A stretch of 40,978 bases of DNA, taken from assembly GCA_028284775.1 (NCBI GenBank), contig JANQRB010000081.1:1-40978 (forward strand). The letters are read 5' to 3'. Every line of letters starts with the position of its first letter. Position 1 is the first letter of the stretch. This document shows positions 24,297 to 32,545 of this stretch, one piece after another. The position numbers and the translations under genes are program-made. The stretch comes from Candidatus Kapaibacterium sp. (GTDB lineage Bacteria; Bacteroidota; Ignavibacteria; Kapaibacteriales; UBA7675). The notes under the pieces were generated by a model. That model did no database searches. It was given only the letters and a program-made list of their open reading frames with translations, and was not told the DNA's origin.

Positions 24297-24303
24297 AAAC
24301 GCT

Positions 24304-25281
24304 ATGACACTTGTTCAGCTATCTTATGTAGCGGCGCTGGCTCGTCACCGCCACTTTGCCGATGCGGCGGCGGCCTGTCATGTCTCGCAGCCGACCTTGA
24401 GTATGCAGATCCGCAAGCTGGAAGACGAAATCGGCGCGCTCATTTTTGATCGCAGCAAACAGCCGGTGATCCCCACGGCAATCGGCGCGATGGTGATACA
24501 GCAGGCGCGCACGGTGTTACGCGAGGCCGGACGCATCGATGAATTGATCGCCGAAGCGCGGGAGGAGATCAAAGGCGATTTCCGGCTTGGAATCATTCCG
24601 ACGCTGGCGCCGGGTCTGCTTCCCCTCTTCCTCGGAAGCTTTCGCAGAAGCTATCCGAAGGTGGCGCTCGTGGTGGAAGAAATGCAGACGGCGAGTATTC
24701 TGGAAGGGCTGCGGCACGATGATCTCGATGCCGGTTTGCTGGCAACTCCCGTCAACACCCCCGGCCTCATCGAGCAGCCGCTTTTTTACGAGCCCTTTGT
24801 AGCCTATATTTCACCACGCCATCCGCTCTTCAAGCAAAATCGCATTCGGACGAGCGACATACCGGTCGCCGACCTCTGGCTGCTCAATGAAGGTCATTGC
24901 TTTCGCGAACAGGCGCTGCAACTCTGCGGCGCGCGGGCCGAGACGCGGGATACGAGCCATAATTTTCAATTTGCCAGCGGTAACCTGGAGACACTGAAGA
25001 AATTGGTCGAGCGGCATTATGGCATTACCCTGCTGCCATGGCTGGAGGCACGTGATCTCCCCGGCGCTCAGCAACGCGATATGCTGCGTAAATTCGAAGA
25101 GCCAGTTCCGACACGCGAAATTTCGCTGCTGCTCAGCCGGACCTACCTGAAGCGCCAGATTACGACCGCGCTGGCACAGGAAATTCGCAAGGCTGTCCCT
25201 CCTGAGCTGCTCAAAGTCAGCGGGTCATTTATCGTCGGGATTCCCTCGCTCGGAGGGACGAAAGGCCGGCGCCCTCAATGA
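24304..25281 (+). CDS. oxyR: Hydrogen-peroxide sensor OxyR, LysR family
   Basis: The 325-residue protein has a LysR N-terminal winged helix-turn-helix (about 3-62, 'HFADAAAACHVSQPTLSMQI' region) and a periplasmic-binding-like sensor domain. The sensor contains 'NEGHCFREQALQLC', in which the two cysteines fall at residues 199 and 208, the same numbers and spacing as the redox pair C199/C208 of Escherichia coli OxyR. Peroxide should form the intramolecular disulfide and activate transcription. It is divergent from ahpC-ahpD, its most common target, with an OxyR-type operator in between. The start ATG 24304 gives the normal LysR N-terminus. The last 20-25 residues are extra relative to typical OxyR. 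Confidence 0.93.
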   Translation: MTLVQLSYVAALARHRHFADAAAACHVSQPTLSMQIRKLEDEIGALIFDRSKQPVIPTAIGAMVIQQARTVLREAGRIDELIAEAREEIKGDFRLGIIPTLAPGLLPLFLGSFRRSYPKVALVVEEMQTASILEGLRHDDLDAGLLATPVNTPGLIEQPLFYEPFVAYISPRHPLFKQNRIRTSDIPVADLWLLNEGHCFREQALQLCGARAETRDTSHNFQFASGNLETLKKLVERHYGITLLPWLEARDLPGAQQRDMLRKFEEPVPTREISLLLSRTYLKRQITTALAQEIRKAVPPELLKVSGSFIVGIPSLGGTKGRRPQ

Positions 25282-25307
25282 TTCCGGGCTTCATAAAGTG
25301 CTTTTTC

Positions 25308-25337
25308 GAATTGGGCTTTTTTGAATTGGGCTTTTTT
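25308..25337. repeat. Two tandem copies of a 15-mer between oxyR and oppD
   Basis: GAATTGGGCTTTTTT occurs twice without gap (25308-25322, 25323-25337), each copy ending in a T-tract. The 10 nt GTGCTTTTTC just upstream (25298-25307) match the outer end of the MITE-like element at 15.8 kb. A short palindrome, TTACGAA-T-TTCGTAA, follows at 25336-25350. No stem is present to make the T-tracts a standard terminator. The rest of the 278-nt gap (25282-25559) shows no gene. Confidence 0.55.
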
Positions 25338-25559
25338 ACGAATTTCGTAACTTCTGGATTGCAACAGTTGCTAGTTCAAATTCTTGCCCGGGAAGCGTGA
25401 TGCCGTATTGCAACTTTGAATCTTCCCGGCGATCCATTCTCATGATCGGATTGTGTCTCTGGCGGACAGCCGGCAACCAGTTTACCCCACTGCCTGCCCG
25501 GCGTGGCAGCAACATCAGCGTCCCTGAGGCACAGCGCATTCAAGCCGGAGTTTATTATA

Positions 25560-26525
25560 GTGAGTGAAGCCATTGTGTCGGTCCGTAACCTGAGGACCTC
25601 GTTTTTCACCAAAGCCGGGGAAGTCAGAGCTGTCAACGATGTTTCTTTTGATATCAACAAAGGTGAAACACTGGGGATCGTCGGCGAAAGCGGCTGTGGC
25701 AAATCCGTGACGTCCTACTCCATTATGCGCCTGCTCGACCCGCCCGGAAAGACGGTTGGCGGTCAGGCATTTGTCGATGGCGTCGACGTGCTGGCCCTGG
25801 AAGAGGATGCCATGCAGGACGTACGCGGCAACAAGATGGGAATGATCTTCCAGGAGCCGATGACGGCGCTCAATCCGGTCTTCACCATCGGCTATCAACT
25901 GGACGAGCAAATTATGAAGCACCTGAAGCTGAGTAAGGCTGCTTCCCGCGAACGCGCCATCGAGATGCTGCACCTGGTGGGCATTCCCTCACCGGACCAA
26001 CGCTATGAAAACTATCCGCATCAACTCTCCGGCGGTATGCGCCAACGGGCGATGATCGCCATGGCCCTCTCCTGCAATCCCGACTTCCTGATTGCCGACG
26101 AGCCCACCACTGCGCTGGATGTCACGATACAGGGACAGATACTCGAGCTGATTCAGTCCCTGCAGGCACGCCTCAACATGACCGTACAGTTTATCACACA
26201 CGATTTGGGCGTTATATCCGAAATTGCCGATAATGTGATGGTCATGTACGCCGGCCGTACGGTAGAAGTCGCCAGCGCCGAACGCATCTTCGGCAATCCT
26301 TCGCACCCTTATACGCACGCCTTGCTCGATTCGATACCCAGGATCGGTCGGCGCATGGAACGGCTGCCGACAATCGATGGCGTGGTGCCTTCCCCTTTGA
26401 ATCTGCCGAAGGGCTGTTCCTTCCAGAATCGCTGTCCTTTTGCTACGGAGCAGTGCCGGCAGGAGCGGCCGCCCTTGGATACAATCGACCCGGGCCATAA
26501 CGTGGCGTGTTTTCATCCCCTCTAA
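25560..26525 (+). CDS. oppD: Oligopeptide ABC transporter ATPase OppD
   Basis: The start GTG 25560 is preferred (GGAG 10 nt upstream, first residues MSEAIVSVRNL as in the family); the frame back to 25503 encodes an unrelated leader. The 321-residue protein has Walker A 'GESGCGKS', Q-loop, signature 'LSGGMRQR', Walker B 'FLIADEPTTALD' and switch histidine 'FITHD'. The C-terminal extension 'LPKGCSFQNRCPFATEQCRQERP' region is the cysteine-containing oligopeptide-transporter tail, which binds an iron-sulfur cluster in some relatives. It pairs with OppF to power the OppBC pore. First gene of the oppD-F-A-B-C operon; oppF starts 10 nt downstream. Confidence 0.93.
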   Translation: MSEAIVSVRNLRTSFFTKAGEVRAVNDVSFDINKGETLGIVGESGCGKSVTSYSIMRLLDPPGKTVGGQAFVDGVDVLALEEDAMQDVRGNKMGMIFQEPMTALNPVFTIGYQLDEQIMKHLKLSKAASRERAIEMLHLVGIPSPDQRYENYPHQLSGGMRQRAMIAMALSCNPDFLIADEPTTALDVTIQGQILELIQSLQARLNMTVQFITHDLGVISEIADNVMVMYAGRTVEVASAERIFGNPSHPYTHALLDSIPRIGRRMERLPTIDGVVPSPLNLPKGCSFQNRCPFATEQCRQERPPLDTIDPGHNVACFHPL

Positions 26526-26535
26526 TGGAATTCTC

Positions 26536-27522
26536 ATGAGCGAAATTCTTCTCGAAGCGCGCGAGCTCAAAAAATACTTCCCGGTCCGTAAAGGGCTGTT
26601 CATGAAGCACGTCGGCGACGTCAAGGCTGTCGACGGGGTCTCCTTCACGCTGGAACGCGGGCAAACGCTGGGGCTCGTGGGCGAGAGCGGCTGCGGCAAA
26701 TCCACCCTGGGACGCACGCTGATCAGATTGTATAAGGCGACCGACGGACAGGTCTTGTTTCGCGGGCGGGATTTCGCCCATATCAAACGGTCCGAGCTGC
26801 GCAGCGAACGCAAACACATCCAGATGATTTTTCAGGATCCCTTCGCCTCTCTGGACCCGCGGATGACTGTGGCGCAGATCCTGGAAGAGCCGTTTAAGGT
26901 ACAGAAGATCGGCGATAGTAAATCGGAACGGATCGAGAAGGTCAAAGAGCTGTTGCGGGTGGTAGGACTGAAACCGGCCATTATGAATCGTTATCCGCAT
27001 GAATTTTCGGGCGGCCAGCGTCAACGTCTCAGTATCGCGCGCGCCATCGCTCTCAATCCCGACCTAGTCGTGGCCGATGAGCCGGTCAGTGCACTGGACG
27101 TCTCGATTCAGGCCCAGGTGCTGAATCTCATGCAGGACTTACAGGAAAAGCTGAACCTGACCTACCTCTTTATTTCGCACGACCTGGCCGTTGTCGAGCA
27201 CATGTGTGACGTCATCGCCGTGATGTATCTCGGCAAAATCGTCGAAATGGCGCCGCGCGATGAGCTGTTTGCCAACCCGCTTCATCCCTACACCAAAGCC
27301 TTGATGAGCGCCATACCCAAGGTCGGCAGCGGCAAGAAAAAAATGATGCGTATCCTGAGCGGCGAGGTACCCAGTCCGATCAATCCGCCGAAGGGCTGCG
27401 CCTTCCATCCGCGTTGTGAATTCAAGATAGACGGCAAATGCGACGCGCTTACGCCCGTCCTGCAGCTGCCGTCGGGACAGCAGAACCATCAGGTGGCCTG
27501 CTGGCTTCACGAAGAAAAGTAA
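26536..27522 (+). CDS. oppF: Oligopeptide ABC transporter ATPase OppF
   Basis: The start ATG 26536 lies 10 nt after oppD, with the familiar N-terminus 'LLEARELKKYFPVRKGL'; the frame reaching back into oppD from 26440 is not used. The 328-residue ATPase has Walker A 'GESGCGKS', signature 'FSGGQRQR', Walker B 'LVVADEPVSALD', switch histidine 'FISHD', and the C-terminal 'PPKGCAFHPRCEF' cysteine tail. All catalytic motifs are intact. Together with OppD it forms the heterodimeric motor of the importer on the cytosolic face. A 34-nt gap with a repeated TTGACAAT/TGACAATG run precedes oppA. Confidence 0.93.
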   Translation: MSEILLEARELKKYFPVRKGLFMKHVGDVKAVDGVSFTLERGQTLGLVGESGCGKSTLGRTLIRLYKATDGQVLFRGRDFAHIKRSELRSERKHIQMIFQDPFASLDPRMTVAQILEEPFKVQKIGDSKSERIEKVKELLRVVGLKPAIMNRYPHEFSGGQRQRLSIARAIALNPDLVVADEPVSALDVSIQAQVLNLMQDLQEKLNLTYLFISHDLAVVEHMCDVIAVMYLGKIVEMAPRDELFANPLHPYTKALMSAIPKVGSGKKKMMRILSGEVPSPINPPKGCAFHPRCEFKIDGKCDALTPVLQLPSGQQNHQVACWLHEEK

Positions 27523-27556
27523 TTGTTGACAATTGAGATATGACAATGGAGAAGCA

Positions 27557-29338
27557 ATGAAAGTCCTAAGCGCATTGGTAGCCTGCACATTTTTGCTACT
27601 CGCCGGCTGCTCGTCGGGCGACTCCCGCGACGCACAACAGACTTCCGGTCAGGCCGAAAAAGCGGGAATCAACAGCGATCTGCCCACAAATGCCGAGCTC
27701 AAAATCGGCACCTCCCAGGAGTTCGAAAATCTCAATCCGATTATTATGTCGATGCAGGCGACAACCTATATCTACAAGTTCGTGAATCGGAATCTGACGA
27801 CCATGGACTGGAACAATGAATGGGTGCCGCAGATCATCACCAGGATTCCAACTCTGGAAAACGGCATGGCGCGGATAGAGACCATCGACGGCAAAGAGAC
27901 CCTGGTGGTCGACTGGGAGATTAAAGAAGGAACCAAGTGGGGCGACGGTACCGATGTGACAGGCCACGACGTTAAGTTTTCCTGGCGCGTGGCGCGGGCC
28001 AAAACCGTATCGGTCGGATCGCGCATTGTTTATTCGATGCTCGAGAAGATCGACATCGATCCCGACAATCCACGCAAGTTTACTTTCTACTACGACAAAA
28101 TTCGCTGGGACTTCAATCATAACGGCACGCTCTATCTGCTGCCGCGGCACCTGGAAGAAGAAGTCTTTGATCAATACGAAGAAATCAACGAAGGATACGC
28201 CAAGAATTCGCTCTACACCACCGATCCCACTAACCCCGGCCTCTACTGCGGACCGTATCGCGTCCACGAAATCAAACTTGGCAGCCACGTCAGTCTGGTG
28301 CCCAATGAACATTTCAACGGCAAAAAGCCCGCCATTCAGAAAATTGTCTTAATGTATCTGCCGGATACCAGCACGCTGGAAGCTAACCTGCGCTCGGGGA
28401 CCATCGATATGATCTCCGTGCTGGGATTGAAACTTGACCAGGCGCTCAAATTCGAGAAGACCGTCCTCTCGAATAATCTACCCTACGACGTTAACTTCGT
28501 CCCGGGGCTGGTGTATGAACATATCGACTTGCAACTCAGCAATCCCATTCTACAGGATAAGCGCGTTCGCCAGGCCTTGGTGTACGGCATCAACCGCGAT
28601 GAGCTGACCAAAAGCCTCTTCGAAGACCGTCAGAAAAAAGCAATTTCGAATGTCTCCCCGGTCGACAAGGAGTGGTATACGGACGACCCGAACAAAATTG
28701 TGCTGTACGAATACTCGCGTTCGAAAGCCAATGAGCTGCTCGATGCCGCCGGCTGGACGATGCAGGACGATGGTTATCGCTACAAGGATGGCGAAAAACT
28801 TTCCTTCGTGTTGATGACCACCGCGGGCGACAAAACACGCGAGCTGGTCCAGGTGGTACTCAAGAGTCAATGGAAGAAGGTCGGCGTCGATATCACGATC
28901 AAAAACGAGCCGGCGCGGGTCTACTTTGGCGAAACGACGCGCAAGAGCAAGTACCCGGGCATGGCGATGTATGCATGGATTTCATCGCCGGAAAATACTC
29001 CGCGCTCCACCCTGCATTCCGAGAATATTCCCACCGCTGATAACGGCTGGTCGGGGCAGAATACGCCACGCTGGTCTAACCCGCAGGTAGACCAGATTCT
29101 GAATGATATCGAGACCGAGCTGGATGCGGACAAACGACGCGAAATGATTCATCGTATCCTGTATCATTATACCGAAGAAGTGCCGGTAATTCCCCTGTAT
29201 TATCGCGCCAATATCTCCGTGACGCCTAAAAACCTGACCGGCTATAAGCTCACGTCGCATCAGTTTTCCTCGCCGAATCATGTCGAATATTGGTCACTGG
29301 ACGATAACAGCGCCGTATCGCATCAGGGTACAAATTAA
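27557..29338 (+). CDS. oppA: Oligopeptide-binding lipoprotein OppA (SBP_bac_5 family)
   Basis: ATG 27557 follows a GGAGAAG ribosome site and gives 593 residues; the longer frame from 27533 is not needed. The N-terminus is a lipoprotein signal, 'LLLAGC', with the lipidated cysteine at about residue 18. The mature part carries family-5 binding-protein features: 'LKIGTSQEFENLNPI', 'VTGHDVKFSW', 'YLPDTSTLEANLRSGTID', 'RVRQALVYGINRDEL' and a C-terminal 'PVIPLYYRANI'. It would capture peptides in the periplasm, tethered to a membrane, and deliver them to OppBC. oppB follows after 10 nt. Ligand class (di-, tri- or oligopeptide, or nickel) cannot be set from sequence alone. Confidence 0.92.
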   Translation: MKVLSALVACTFLLLAGCSSGDSRDAQQTSGQAEKAGINSDLPTNAELKIGTSQEFENLNPIIMSMQATTYIYKFVNRNLTTMDWNNEWVPQIITRIPTLENGMARIETIDGKETLVVDWEIKEGTKWGDGTDVTGHDVKFSWRVARAKTVSVGSRIVYSMLEKIDIDPDNPRKFTFYYDKIRWDFNHNGTLYLLPRHLEEEVFDQYEEINEGYAKNSLYTTDPTNPGLYCGPYRVHEIKLGSHVSLVPNEHFNGKKPAIQKIVLMYLPDTSTLEANLRSGTIDMISVLGLKLDQALKFEKTVLSNNLPYDVNFVPGLVYEHIDLQLSNPILQDKRVRQALVYGINRDELTKSLFEDRQKKAISNVSPVDKEWYTDDPNKIVLYEYSRSKANELLDAAGWTMQDDGYRYKDGEKLSFVLMTTAGDKTRELVQVVLKSQWKKVGVDITIKNEPARVYFGETTRKSKYPGMAMYAWISSPENTPRSTLHSENIPTADNGWSGQNTPRWSNPQVDQILNDIETELDADKRREMIHRILYHYTEEVPVIPLYYRANISVTPKNLTGYKLTSHQFSSPNHVEYWSLDDNSAVSHQGTN

Positions 29339-29348
29339 CGGGGATTAG

Positions 29349-30320
29349 ATGACTACTTATATTTTGCGGCGGTTCCTGCAGACAGGCGTCGTCGTGATAA
29401 TTCTCTCCTTTGTAACGTTTGCCGTTATGGCCTTGATGCCCGGCGACCCGGTAGACTTACGCGCCAGCGCCGATCCGCACATCACGCCCGAAGACATCGA
29501 ACGACTGCGGGAGCTCTACGGTCTTGACAAGCCGCTGATCATCCGCTACAAAAACTGGGCGATGGAAGTCCTGCAGGGCGAACTGGGCTTTTCGCGCACC
29601 TACCGAATCCCCGTCACGGATCTGATCGGCGACCGGCTGGTTAACTCCGTGATTCTCTCCGGCAGCGCCCTTTTCGTCGCCTTGCTGATCGGCATTCCGC
29701 TGGGCGTCTTTTCCGGCCTTAAGCCGAACTCGAAGCTGGATTACAGCGCGAATATGATAGCCTTTGCCGGTATCTCGACGCCGTCGTTTTTTCTGGCTTT
29801 ATTGCTGATTCTGCTGTTCGCGGTGCAGCTGAGCTGGTTCCCGGCTAGCGGCACACTATCGCCCGGCAATTCGGAATTAAGCTTTTTTGACGGCTTACTG
29901 GATCGGCTGAATCACCTGGTACTGCCTATGTTGTCGCTTACGGCACTGCAGATGGGAGTCTACGTGCGCTATTCGCGCTCCTCGATGATGGAGGCGATGC
30001 GGAATGACTTCATCCGCACTGCTAAAGCCAAAGGGATGGACCGCAAAACGGTGATCTGGGTCCACGGCTTTCGCAATGCCCTTATCCCTATCGTGACGAT
30101 CGTGGCGCTGAGTCTCTCCTTTCTCTTTTCCGGCTCGCTGATAACCGAAACGGTCTTCGGCTATCAGGGCATTGGCAAACTGCTGTATGATTCCATCATC
30201 GGCAACGACTTCAATGTTGCCATGGTCTCGTTCATGATCACGATCATTATGGTCCTGCTTATGAATCTGCTGGCCGATCTCCTCTATGCCGTGATCGACC
30301 CGCGCATCTCGTATTCCTAG
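29349..30320 (+). CDS. oppB: Oligopeptide ABC transporter permease OppB
   Basis: This 323-residue membrane protein starts 'TYILRRFLQTGVVVII', the typical OppB/DppB N-terminal helix, followed by 'ALMPGDPVDL', a periplasmic stretch with 'LRELYGLDKPLIIRY', and about five further helices. The EAA-type coupling loop 'DFIRTAKAKGMDRKTVIWVHGFRNAL' region (about 214-239) docks the ATPases. It forms half of the translocation pore with OppC. All family landmarks and length are normal. A 165-nt gap containing a hairpin separates it from oppC, an unusual break inside this otherwise tight operon. Confidence 0.93.
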   Translation: MTTYILRRFLQTGVVVIILSFVTFAVMALMPGDPVDLRASADPHITPEDIERLRELYGLDKPLIIRYKNWAMEVLQGELGFSRTYRIPVTDLIGDRLVNSVILSGSALFVALLIGIPLGVFSGLKPNSKLDYSANMIAFAGISTPSFFLALLLILLFAVQLSWFPASGTLSPGNSELSFFDGLLDRLNHLVLPMLSLTALQMGVYVRYSRSSMMEAMRNDFIRTAKAKGMDRKTVIWVHGFRNALIPIVTIVALSLSFLFSGSLITETVFGYQGIGKLLYDSIIGNDFNVAMVSFMITIIMVLLMNLLADLLYAVIDPRISYS

Positions 30321-30423
30321 CGCCGGGACGGACGCTTAGCAAGGGCTCAGGCGCTGCGGTACGCGAGACCGGGCGCCAAAACTCGTCGGGACAAGGGACG
30401 GGTGGGTAATGACAAGTTAACAG

Positions 30424-30451
30424 GAGCGACCGCGCCCGGAGACGGTCGCTC
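30424..30451. repeat. Hairpin between oppB and oppC
   Basis: A perfect 9-bp inverted repeat, GAGCGACCG (30424-30432) and CGGTCGCTC (30443-30451), closes a 10-nt loop in the 165-nt oppB-oppC gap. No T-run follows, so it is not a standard intrinsic terminator. It may be an mRNA-processing or stability structure that changes the oppC level, or a REP-like palindrome. Confidence 0.55.
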
Positions 30452-30485
30452 GAACTGACGAATTTCATTTCGGAGTGCAAAGGGC

Positions 30486-31700
30486 GTGACAGACAGCACA
30501 CAGCAAGCTGCGCAGGAACCCGAAGGTAAGGGCGGCGAAGGCTTCGACGAAACAGTAGAAGCCAAATCTATGCTGCAGATCGTGATCTCGCAATTTAGAG
30601 ATCACCGGCTGGCAGTCGTCGGATTCGTTTTTATCTGTTTCTTTTTGTTCGTGGGCATCTTTGCCGACCTGATTTCGCTTGCCATCAATATTGATCCCGA
30701 CGAGCAGAACCTGACCGAACGCTACGCGCCGATGGGCTCAACGCTGGAGCGTTCTTACGACCAGCGCGAATACGAGCTGGAGCAGTTTGCGAAGCGCAAT
30801 GCCGATGCCATGCCGGCCTTGCTCGCCGAACTCAGCGGCGCCGGTATCCTGAACGCCGGCGCGGATAATGAGGCTTTCATCTCGCATTTCGCCGGCCGGA
30901 GCGTCGCCGCGCTGCCCGAACTCCGTCCCTTGACGAGCGAGGCCGCCGGGGACCTGAGCTCCGCGATTGAAGAGTTTATGACCTTTCATCTGCTGGGCAC
31001 CGATGAAGCCGGCCGCGACGTGCTTCTGCGCCTGGTCTACGGCACGCGCATCTCGATCTTCGTCGGTATTATCGTGGCGCTCGCTGCCGCGATTATCGGG
31101 CTCTTCATCGGCAGCCTCGCCGGCTACTACGGCGGCATCATGGACGCTATGCTGATGCGCGTCACCGACTCGTTAATCGCCTTGCCGCGCCTGCCCTTCA
31201 TGATCGTCTTCGCTGCCGTGGATCTCAAACAACTGCCCTTGCTCGACCTTATCATTTCCGGAGAGAATGAAAGTATCTGGAAAGTGTTTGTCGTTCTGGT
31301 CATCTTTTCCTGGATGACGGTGGCGCGGCTGGTACGCGGCAGTATCCTTTCCATCCGCGAACGCGAATTTGTGCTGGCAGCCCGCACCCTGGGCGCCCGC
31401 GACATCTGGATTATCTTCCGGCATATCACGCCCAACGTGATTGCGCCGCTGCTGGTAGCCGTCACCCTGGGCGTGGGCGAATCCATCCTCTCGGAAGCGG
31501 CCCTGAGCTTCCTGAGTCTCGGCATCCAGCCTCCAACTCCCTCCTGGGGCAATATGCTGCTCAACGCGAAGGAAATGATCTACGAAGCGCCCCATCTGAT
31601 TTTGCTGCCCGGCGTGCTGATCCTGATTACGGTGATGAGCTTTAACTTTTTCGGCGACGGCCTGCAGGATGCGATTGATCCGAAGGCGATCAGGCGCTGA
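30486..31700 (+). CDS. oppC: Oligopeptide ABC transporter permease OppC with large periplasmic insertion
   Basis: The 404-residue protein (GTG start 30486) keeps the OppC/DppC pattern: N-terminal helix (about 43-66), 'LLGTDEAGRDVLLRLVYGTRIS' near 169-190 (core 'GTDEAGRDV'), then about five helices and the coupling loop 'EFVLAARTLGARDIWIIFRH'. Most OppC proteins have about 300 residues. The excess here lies mainly in a polar, Ala/Glu-rich segment of some 80 residues (about 86-167) placed between the first helix and the GTDE motif, a region that faces the periplasm, plus a smaller insertion near 'LKQLPLLDLIISGENES'. The insertions could alter docking of OppA. No frameshift or stop interrupts the frame. 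Confidence 0.92.
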   Translation: MTDSTQQAAQEPEGKGGEGFDETVEAKSMLQIVISQFRDHRLAVVGFVFICFFLFVGIFADLISLAINIDPDEQNLTERYAPMGSTLERSYDQREYELEQFAKRNADAMPALLAELSGAGILNAGADNEAFISHFAGRSVAALPELRPLTSEAAGDLSSAIEEFMTFHLLGTDEAGRDVLLRLVYGTRISIFVGIIVALAAAIIGLFIGSLAGYYGGIMDAMLMRVTDSLIALPRLPFMIVFAAVDLKQLPLLDLIISGENESIWKVFVVLVIFSWMTVARLVRGSILSIREREFVLAARTLGARDIWIIFRHITPNVIAPLLVAVTLGVGESILSEAALSFLSLGIQPPTPSWGNMLLNAKEMIYEAPHLILLPGVLILITVMSFNFFGDGLQDAIDPKAIRR

Positions 31701-32000
31701 GGTTTTTGGGTGGTGGTGGTGTTCCTGGTGTTTTTGGTGGTGTTTGGTTGACCACGGGGGCACGGGGGGGCACGGAGATTGGGGGGGCTGGGTTGATTGG
31801 TGGTTTTGATTGATTCTCTGATTGATTCTTTGATTGATTCTTTGATAGTTCTCCTTTTTCTCTTTTTGTTTGATTGCTTTGTTGGATGATGTGGCGGGCA
31901 GTGGTGAGTTGATACTGCCGGTACCGGCACGGGGCTGGAGTTGACTTGTTTCTCAAGGACCATGAATTGCGCTGTCGGCGAGGATTCTTTAATGTTTGTT
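31701..32000. repeat. Low-complexity, strand-asymmetric intergenic tract with a 12-nt tandem repeat
   Basis: The 300 nt behind oppC hold no believable gene. The plus strand is rich in G and T and poor in C for about 170 nt. It has GGTGGTG-like runs (about 31707-31745), two spaced GGCACGG units inside G-runs (about 31758-31778) and a tandem 12-mer, TGATTGATTCT(C/T), in three full copies at 31807-31842 plus a degenerate one to 31854. The last 100 nt return to normal composition. Minus-strand reading frames here only yield repeats of Ser, Lys, Asn and Thr. Confidence 0.6.
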
Positions 32001-32339
32001 TTAATTGCCGACGAGTATTGTGCCCTCATGTATCCGGACTTTGTCTGTTTGGGAATCTAAGAGACGGTCGTTTGCTCCGGAGGGGCTGATGTCAGTGTTG
32101 TACAGCGCCGGGATATCGACTGCCAATGCGCGTCCTCGGCTGTCCTGAAGTGTGATTAGAGGGTCACCTTGTTTAATTTCTAGCACGATCTGCCCGCCAC
32201 CTTGCTCGTTTTTGATGACAATCTTGCGTGCTTCGATGGTCCCGAAGGCTTGGGCATACCACATAAAGGCTAATACCATGATTACATTAATGGCAATAAT
32301 CGTGCGGTTTTGGCGCTGTAGCGCTGCTTGAGAATTCAC
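32001..32339 (-). CDS. Small membrane-anchored protein, unknown function
   Basis: An AGGAGG ribosome site lies inside the longest reading frame (which begins at TTG 32366), so translation should start at GTG 32339, 8 nt after it, giving 112 residues; GTG 32342 is the alternative. The protein has one hydrophobic helix (about 16-34, 'IIAINVIMVLAFMWYAQAF') and a soluble domain of about 75 residues with short beta-strand patterns, 'ARKIVIKNEQGGGQIVLEI', 'PLITLQDSRGRAL' and 'KVRIHEGTILVG'. The 'I.I.NE.G' and 'I.L.DS.G' repeats resemble those in small DUF-type proteins, but I recognise no family. It is divergent from the VWA-domain gene and may share its control region (32340-32545). Confidence 0.6.
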   Translation of the reverse strand: MNSQAALQRQNRTIIAINVIMVLAFMWYAQAFGTIEARKIVIKNEQGGGQIVLEIKQGDPLITLQDSRGRALAVDIPALYNTDISPSGANDRLLDSQTDKVRIHEGTILVGN

Positions 32340-32545
32340 CACACCATCCTCCTTTCGATTGTACAATCAGCAACACTCTCTGCAAACTTAGAGCGCCGTC
32401 TTTGCGGGTCTGCTGCCGATGGGTAAAATATTCTTTGCTTTAATGTTACCCGGCGGCAACAGGTGATTCTTGCGCACATTTGTTCAATATCCTCGAACAG
32501 CCCGCGAATGGAGGTAAAATTTTCGGTGAATCACGAGGAGCAATG

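Noticed and set aside
31580..32029. Minus-strand frames through the low-complexity tract, with Lys-Glu-Ser and Asn-Gln-Ser-Lys repeats
   Set aside because: Composition reflects the 12-nt DNA tandem repeat, one frame runs back into oppC, and no ribosome site is evident.
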